Below, piece after piece: positions 27,742-32,428 of a stretch of 32,428 bases of DNA (its first letter is position 1; every line of letters begins with the position of its first letter). The stretch is from positions 1-32,428 of the forward strand of contig CAJXKB010000034.1 of assembly GCA_913055825.1 (NCBI GenBank). Direction: 5' to 3'. The translations under genes were made by a program, and so were the position numbers. A model generated the notes under the pieces. That model made no database searches and was not told where the DNA came from. It was given only the letters and a program-made list of their open reading frames with translations. The stretch is from an uncultured Bacteroidota bacterium (lineage in GTDB: Bacteria; Bacteroidota; Bacteroidia; Bacteroidales; F082).

Positions 27742-30700
27742 TTAAAATTTAATGGATACGTTAAGCCCGAAACTTCTTGTTGAAGGAATACTGTATGCAT
27801 CAACACCCTGTAGTCCTGTTGCGGTTGACATAGCAATATCAGGATCGTAAGGAGCTTTCAGGTAGAAGAAAAACAAGTTTCTTGAGACAAATGACAATCT
27901 AAGCAACTTAACCACTTTTGATTTCATATGAAAATTGTATCCAACTGAAAATTCACGTAAACGTACATTGGTAGCATCATAAACATAATACTCGGTAATT
28001 CCATCGCGCCCACCAACCGTTGTGTAAAAATCCTTAGCATTTAATTTTCCTGATACAGGAGTTCCATCTTCGTAAACAGCTGCAAAATCAACACCGCCAT
28101 TATCGCGGGCATTAGCTGAATTTAACGATACGCCAAATTTATCATTCATAGCTTGTGTAATCGACATTACTTCACCGCCAAAGCGGCCGTCGATAAGGGC
28201 TCTAAAAGTAAAGTTTCCAACAGTAACTATGTTATTAAATCCTAACATAAAATCAGGGTTGGGGTTACCAACATAGCCTAATCCACCTGCTTCAGCCATG
28301 GGTTTACCATCTTTATCTACCACAACGTTTCCCTTGTTATCTCTTTTAAAACGTTTTCCATAAAGGTCGCCAAACGAACCACCTTCGGTAATAGCCATGG
28401 CATAGTTATTAACATCGGGAGGAGTAATGTAATAGATGCCATCAGCAAGACCTTCGTGAAGCTTTTTTACTTTATTTACATTTTTTGTGAAGTTAAATAT
28501 TGCTGACCATCTTACTTTTTTCGTTTCAACAGGAACAGCTTCCAGCATAGCTTCCACACCTTTGTTTTGAATTATACCTGCATTAACTAAATAATAATTT
28601 AATCCGCTACCCTGAGGAGCTGCAATTTTAATAAATTGATTTTCGGTATTAGAATTGTAATAGGTAAAATCTAAGTTTAATCTTCCATCCAAAGTTTTCA
28701 TATTCATTCCCAATTCCCATGATTTTGACAACTCAGGTTTGAGTGAAGTACCCGGAATTATTCCTGTAGTATTTGTGTTAACACCTGAACTTGATACCGA
28801 ATAATTAAGCATATTGGCAACATAAGGGTCAACATCGTTACCAACCATTGCATACGACCCCCTGAATTTTAAGAAATTGAGCCAGTCGGCATCAATTAAC
28901 TCGGAGGCTACAAAAGAAGCTCCTATTGAAGGATAAAAATAAGATTGATCAGGTAAAGTTGAAGACCAGTCGTTACGGCCTGTAAGATCGATGTACAATA
29001 AGCTTTTGTAACCCAATTGTGCACTTGCATAAATCGATTGAAGCTGTTTTCTGCTTAACGATTGTCTTATGGTAGCTCCGGGTTGTAAGAAATTCTGAAT
29101 GCTAAACACATTAGCAACACGTAAATTTCCAGGGAACGGATCAAAATAGCTACCGTAAATATTTTCGTCTCTGATTGATGTTCCCAAGTTTGCAGAAACA
29201 TACCATTCGGCAGTATGATAATCGTAATTTAACAACAAATCAGCATAGTACTGAGCTCCATCGGTATTACGTAAAATATAGCGTCCGTTGCTGTTAGAAA
29301 GTGTAGCCTGTGTTGTAGCATGTGCTTTTAACTCATATTTATCCCACGATTTATCAACGTTTCCACGGGCAATAAGTTTAAAATGATCAGAAAATTTATA
29401 ACTAATTGAAGCCATTGCGTAAACTCTGTCACGACTAGAAGTCATTTTGTCTCTGTTAAGAATCCAATAAGGATTTTGTTGTTTGTCAGAATTAGCAAAC
29501 CAATTTTGAGCATATAAAAATCTATGTGGATCCCATACCTCATAATTCTTTTTGTAACTATTAAAATCCATCCCTCTTGGGAAGAGATATAAACCCGTTA
29601 ACGGATTCCAGTATAAACCGGTAACAGGTCTGTTAATTGTATTTTGGTGTAACAGACTAACATTAGCTACCACCTGCATTTTGCCTTTGAAAAAATTAGC
29701 AGTCTCTTTAAGGTCAATATTGTGACGGTCAAATTTATTTTCGGGGACAATTCCTTTTGAAGTAGTATTGGCATACGAAACATAGGTTTGAGCAACTTTA
29801 TTGCCTCCACTAAAAGATAATGAATTAATCCAAGTGCTTCCCGACTGATAAAAATCTTTAACATGATCGGGAGCAGTAGTACCAAGTTTGCTTCCCCAGC
29901 TATCTAAAGCGCCTTTTGAAGTTTGGCCGTAACTATATTGCATGTCAGGAATTGTAATGGGGCTTTCCGTTAGAAAATTTGAAGAAAAGCTAATATCGGT
30001 TTTCCCCGCTGTACCTTTTTTAGTAGTAATCATAATAACACCATTTGCAGCCTGACTACCATAAAGAGCAGCAGCAGTAGCGCCTTTTAATACCGTGATG
30101 CTTTCAATGTCGTCAGGATTGATGTTTGAGATAGCATCACCACCATCTACACCGGCACTTCCGTTTGCGTTGGTTCCCCCCCAAACACTGCCCGGCTGTT
30201 GTGAAGAATAATTAAGCATTGGAATACCATCAATAACATAGAGCGGCTGGTTGTTCCTGGTTGATTTATTACCACGTAGAGTAATTCTTGTTGAGCCACC
30301 TGTTCCTGAAGCGCTTTGGTTAATAGTCATACCTGCAACCTTACCATCAAGGGCATTGATAGGGTTAACTTCTTTAACAGCGGTAAGTTCATCTGATTTT
30401 ACCTGCTGAGTTGAATAGGCTAACGATTTCTTCTCTTTTGAGATTCCCAACGCAGTAACAACAACCTCATTTAGGTTAAGATTACCCGGTTGCATAACAA
30501 CATTTATGGTAGATTTCCCATTAATGTCAATTGTCTGGGTGTTATAACCAATAAAGGAAAATAAAAGCGATTTAGCCTTATTATCCACGGTAATGGAATA
30601 ATGGCCATCTGAATCGGTAGTGGTTCCATTGGTGGTACTTTCAACCACCACATTGACGCCGGGCATGGGTGAACCATCACTTTTATCAGTAACTGTTCCC

Positions 30701-30777
30701 GTAACTACCCGTTGGGCAAACAGGCTTCCTGTAACTCCAAAAAAGAGCAACAAGGCAATGAGTAATTTACTTTTCAT
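27742..30777 (-). CDS. SusC/RagA-family TonB-dependent outer-membrane transporter
   Basis: 1011 residues from the ATG at 30777. Farther ATGs at 30801 and 30825 precede the signal peptide, and the latter overlaps the regulator gene, so they are rejected. Signal peptide MKSKLLIALLLFFGVTGSLFAQ-like. A carboxypeptidase-D-type regulatory domain (about 23-100, with DGSPMPGVNVVVESTTNGT) is followed by the TonB box region NEVVVTALGI (103-112). Then come the plug, with INPDDIESITVLKGATAAALYG and ANGVIMITTKKG, and a 22-strand barrel ending RSFGLNVSIKF. It imports oligosaccharides across the outer membrane using TonB energy. It partners with the SusD 32 bp downstream and lies 37 bp behind the ROK regulator gene, probably in one transcript. 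Confidence 0.95.
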   Translation of the reverse strand: MKSKLLIALLLFFGVTGSLFAQRVVTGTVTDKSDGSPMPGVNVVVESTTNGTTTDSDGHYSITVDNKAKSLLFSFIGYNTQTIDINGKSTINVVMQPGNLNLNEVVVTALGISKEKKSLAYSTQQVKSDELTAVKEVNPINALDGKVAGMTINQSASGTGGSTRITLRGNKSTRNNQPLYVIDGIPMLNYSSQQPGSVWGGTNANGSAGVDGGDAISNINPDDIESITVLKGATAAALYGSQAANGVIMITTKKGTAGKTDISFSSNFLTESPITIPDMQYSYGQTSKGALDSWGSKLGTTAPDHVKDFYQSGSTWINSLSFSGGNKVAQTYVSYANTTSKGIVPENKFDRHNIDLKETANFFKGKMQVVANVSLLHQNTINRPVTGLYWNPLTGLYLFPRGMDFNSYKKNYEVWDPHRFLYAQNWFANSDKQQNPYWILNRDKMTSSRDRVYAMASISYKFSDHFKLIARGNVDKSWDKYELKAHATTQATLSNSNGRYILRNTDGAQYYADLLLNYDYHTAEWYVSANLGTSIRDENIYGSYFDPFPGNLRVANVFSIQNFLQPGATIRQSLSRKQLQSIYASAQLGYKSLLYIDLTGRNDWSSTLPDQSYFYPSIGASFVASELIDADWLNFLKFRGSYAMVGNDVDPYVANMLNYSVSSSGVNTNTTGIIPGTSLKPELSKSWELGMNMKTLDGRLNLDFTYYNSNTENQFIKIAAPQGSGLNYYLVNAGIIQNKGVEAMLEAVPVETKKVRWSAIFNFTKNVNKVKKLHEGLADGIYYITPPDVNNYAMAITEGGSFGDLYGKRFKRDNKGNVVVDKDGKPMAEAGGLGYVGNPNPDFMLGFNNIVTVGNFTFRALIDGRFGGEVMSITQAMNDKFGVSLNSANARDNGGVDFAAVYEDGTPVSGKLNAKDFYTTVGGRDGITEYYVYDATNVRLREFSVGYNFHMKSKVVKLLRLSFVSRNLFFFYLKAPYDPDIAMSTATGLQGVDAYSIPSTRSFGLNVSIKF

Positions 30778-30814
30778 AAGTACATATTTTAGATTATACA
30801 TAAAACGAACACTT

Positions 30815-32038
30815 CTATTTTTCAAAGAGACTTTCCATTATATTAATCAAATTGCCAAGAAGGCCTGAATCTTCTCCCAATTCACTCACGGTCAACTCCA
30901 TGCTCTCTGTGATAATGGCAAACGCATATTGCTGTATGGCTTGCTCAATGGAGGTAATCAAATACGAACCGGCATTGGCCATCGGGCCACCAAGGATTAT
31001 AGTTTCAGGATTTAAAATCTGCATTAGCGAGGATATTCCTTTTCCCAATTCAAAGCCTACTTTTGAGATAATGCGGATGGCAAATTGATCACCTTGTTGA
31101 GCCGCTTTTAAAATAAGCTCCAGCGTAATATTATTAGTTTGCTTATTTGCCATTTCGCTAATAAGGGTCATTTCTCCTTTTTCGATGGCTTCTATTGCCA
31201 GGCGGGTGAGCGCTGAACCGGAGGCTACTGTTTCAAGGCACCCTCGTTTCCCACAACTACATAAGTAGGCTCTTTCATCAGTCATGGGTATGTGGGCGAA
31301 TTCCCCCGAAAATCCACGAAAACCCGTATATGGCTTCCCGTTTAAAATCATTCCCAAACCGATACCCCAGCCCAAATGAAGAACCAATACATTTTGTTTT
31401 CCCTTGGCTTTACCAAAACGAAATTCGGCCAAAGCTTTGGCCTGGGCGTCATTTTCAATAACCACCGGCTTTTGAAACAAATCTGCAAACAGATCACGTA
31501 CAGGTTTATCAAAGTTGAGCACCGTGTGATTGATACCCGCTTCCGATTCTACCAAACCAGGCATGGCTATACCCACCCCTAAAATATGACTCATCTCAAC
31601 ACAAGAATCATTAATCAATTCCATGGCCGCTTCATAAATTTTATTCACAACGGCCCTATCATTGGTAAGCTTTAACTTTAATACTTTATATCGCTCCCCC
31701 TTTTTATTGGCACTATCGAAAAGCGCCATATGTGTCGAATAATTTCTTATATCAATCGACAAAACATAAAAGGCATCTTTTTTCAGTCCGTACAGGTTGG
31801 GACGGCGACCTCCTTTTGAGGTACCGGAGCCCGTTAAATGAATAATCCCTTCTTTCAACAATTCGTCCAGCAAATTCTGCACCGTTGGGGCACTAACTTT
31901 TAAACGTCTCATCATTTCCGACAAAGGCATCGGACCATGTAAATACAGGGCCCTGACAATTTTTTTCTTCTGGAAATGTTGCTTCAGCTCAACCCGGGTA
32001 AACTTATCCAGAAAACTATCGGAATGGAATAAAGCCAT
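30815..32038 (-). CDS. ROK-family transcriptional regulator (NagC/XylR-like repressor)
   Basis: 407 residues. A winged helix-turn-helix (about 23-66, LSEMMRRLKVSAPTVQNLLDELLKEGII) is followed by GRRPNLYGL and a ROK sugar-sensing domain. The ROK domain keeps ENDAQA (195-200), HLGWGIGLG (221-229), GEFAH (245-249) and the zinc motif CSCGKRGCLE (260-269), but the ATP loop is degenerate (SIDIRNYSTH in place of DxGGT). It should therefore bind a sugar or sugar phosphate without phosphorylating it and release DNA on binding. It is the first gene of the susCD-nagB locus and has a promoter and a palindrome directly upstream, so autoregulation is likely. Confidence 0.92.
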   Translation of the reverse strand: MALFHSDSFLDKFTRVELKQHFQKKKIVRALYLHGPMPLSEMMRRLKVSAPTVQNLLDELLKEGIIHLTGSGTSKGGRRPNLYGLKKDAFYVLSIDIRNYSTHMALFDSANKKGERYKVLKLKLTNDRAVVNKIYEAAMELINDSCVEMSHILGVGIAMPGLVESEAGINHTVLNFDKPVRDLFADLFQKPVVIENDAQAKALAEFRFGKAKGKQNVLVLHLGWGIGLGMILNGKPYTGFRGFSGEFAHIPMTDERAYLCSCGKRGCLETVASGSALTRLAIEAIEKGEMTLISEMANKQTNNITLELILKAAQQGDQFAIRIISKVGFELGKGISSLMQILNPETIILGGPMANAGSYLITSIEQAIQQYAFAIITESMELTVSELGEDSGLLGNLINIMESLFEK

Positions 32039-32058
32039 TTTTTATTAGTTTAAGAGCA

Positions 32059-32088
32059 CAAATATATAAATTTTAAGCCAAATGTCAA
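32059..32088 (-). promoter_or_regulatory. Promoter of the ROK regulator / susCD locus
   Basis: On the minus strand: TTG (32088-32086), exactly 19 bp, then TATATTTG (32066-32059), an exact TAnnTTTG match. The ATG is at 32038, 20 bp after the -7 box. It is probably the main promoter for the regulator and susCD. Confidence 0.7.
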
Positions 32089-32090
32089 GT

Positions 32091-32115
32091 ACTTTTATAA
32101 AAATTTTATAAAAGT
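32091..32115. promoter_or_regulatory. 25-bp palindrome, candidate ROK-regulator operator
   Basis: Arm ACTTTTATAAAA (32091-32102), one central A (32103), and the exact reverse complement TTTTATAAAAGT (32104-32115). Read another way it is two TTTTATAAAA sites 11 bp apart, one helical turn. It begins 2 bp upstream of the -33 box. NagC/XylR-type ROK repressors bind AT-rich inverted repeats. Confidence 0.6.
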
Positions 32116-32263
32116 TTTATTCATTCATTCATTTTATTTTACTAATCAACTGATTTTCCCTTAAGCAGCCTCCAAACCTTAAGCAAGGAATCTGAAAAAG
32201 AAGTTAGGTTTCGACCCATGAAGAGTGTTCCCGACTTTCCCTTCACGAATAAGAAAAGCAAGC

Positions 32264-32428
32264 TTATTTTTTCATTGACTGACGTTGAAAGTCGGTAATC
32301 TGTTGAAGCAGGTGTTGATTAAGAGCCTTTAAATCGAAAAAGGCCACACCATCAGCCCCTCCTTTCATGGCTACTTTCATGGCTTTGGTTAACTGCTTCC
32401 CTTTTTTCAGTGCTGGCAGGAAAAGTCC
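32264..32428 (-). CDS. Partial C-terminus of an unidentified protein (possible TIM-barrel glycoside hydrolase)
   Basis: Minus-strand frame open from the window edge to a stop at 32266-32264; 54 residues. It includes GLFLPALKKGKQLTKAMKVA and MKGGADGVAFFDLKALNQHL. The GGADGVAFF-DLKAL pattern resembles the last strand and helix of (beta/alpha)8 hydrolases, in which such a GADGV segment is common, but the family cannot be named from this fragment. It lies upstream of the ROK regulator on the same strand, with a 225-bp gap that holds the regulator's promoter and operator, so it is probably a separate transcript or the upstream part of the same locus. Confidence 0.6.
   Translation of the reverse strand, partial: GLFLPALKKGKQLTKAMKVAMKGGADGVAFFDLKALNQHLLQQITDFQRQSMKK

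Noticed and set aside
30768-30782. Inverted repeat TACTT/AAGTA around the susC start codon
   Set aside because: Five-base arms are too short, and the match to the 25-bp upstream palindrome is only partial.
32231-32295. 9-bp inverted repeat CCGACTTTC / GAAAGTCGG
   Set aside because: One arm lies inside the partial coding frame, the loop is 47 bp, and no T-tract follows; probably chance.
1-32428. tRNA, rRNA, CRISPR array or insertion sequence with transposase
   Set aside because: None found: no cloverleaf-like segment, no regular direct repeats with spacers, and no transposase motif in any frame.

Overview
The window is chromosomal DNA of a Bacteroidota bacterium, most likely of the Bacteroidia. 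The evidence is a full-length SprA (type IX secretion / gliding translocon), a SusC/SusD pair, a DUF4837 lipoprotein, a NagB-PIG-L fusion deaminase, promoters of the TTG...TAnnTTTG type, and few Shine-Dalgarno sequences. Genus or species cannot be read from the sequence. No rRNA, tRNA, CRISPR array, transposase or phage gene was found.

The window has two halves that converge at about 17.2 kb.

Left half (1-17,204), plus strand. It carries housekeeping and cell-envelope genes: ruvA and sprA in tandem; ptb-buk (phosphate butyryltransferase and butyrate kinase, substrate-level ATP from acyl-CoA); lysS; a SPOR-domain outer-membrane protein followed by a 39-residue membrane peptide; tatA; a MltD-like lytic transglycosylase with three LysM domains; and a DUF4837 lipoprotein. 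Between sprA and ptb lies the only gene-free stretch over 300 bp (8076-8424). It holds a 193-bp near-palindromic element and then the ptb promoter, whose -33 box sits in a perfect 16-bp palindrome. A short Cys-rich reading frame leaves the left edge on the minus strand.

Right half (17,241-32,428), minus strand. It is a single polysaccharide/amino-sugar utilisation locus. In transcription order: the 3' end of an unidentified gene cut by the window edge; a ROK-family repressor with its own promoter and a 25-bp palindromic candidate operator; SusC; SusD; a 36-bp perfect palindrome; a NagB deaminase fused to a PIG-L deacetylase-like domain; a ROK sugar kinase; a FucP/NagP-type sugar permease; a GH2 lipoprotein with the Asp acid/base signature of exo-beta-D-glucosaminidases; and a second FHS-type permease.

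The working model for the right half is as follows. Glucosamine-containing oligosaccharides enter through SusCD. The GH2 enzyme trims GlcN from their ends. One or both permeases move the sugar into the cytoplasm, the ROK kinase phosphorylates it, and NagB converts GlcN-6-P to Fru-6-P and ammonia. The locus has no nagA, so the PIG-L domain is a candidate deacetylase. This resembles the archaeal (Thermococcus) logic of PIG-L deacetylase plus exo-glucosaminidase, but that comparison is inference. The deaminase gene may also have lost a C-terminal tail by a one-base change in a T5 run.
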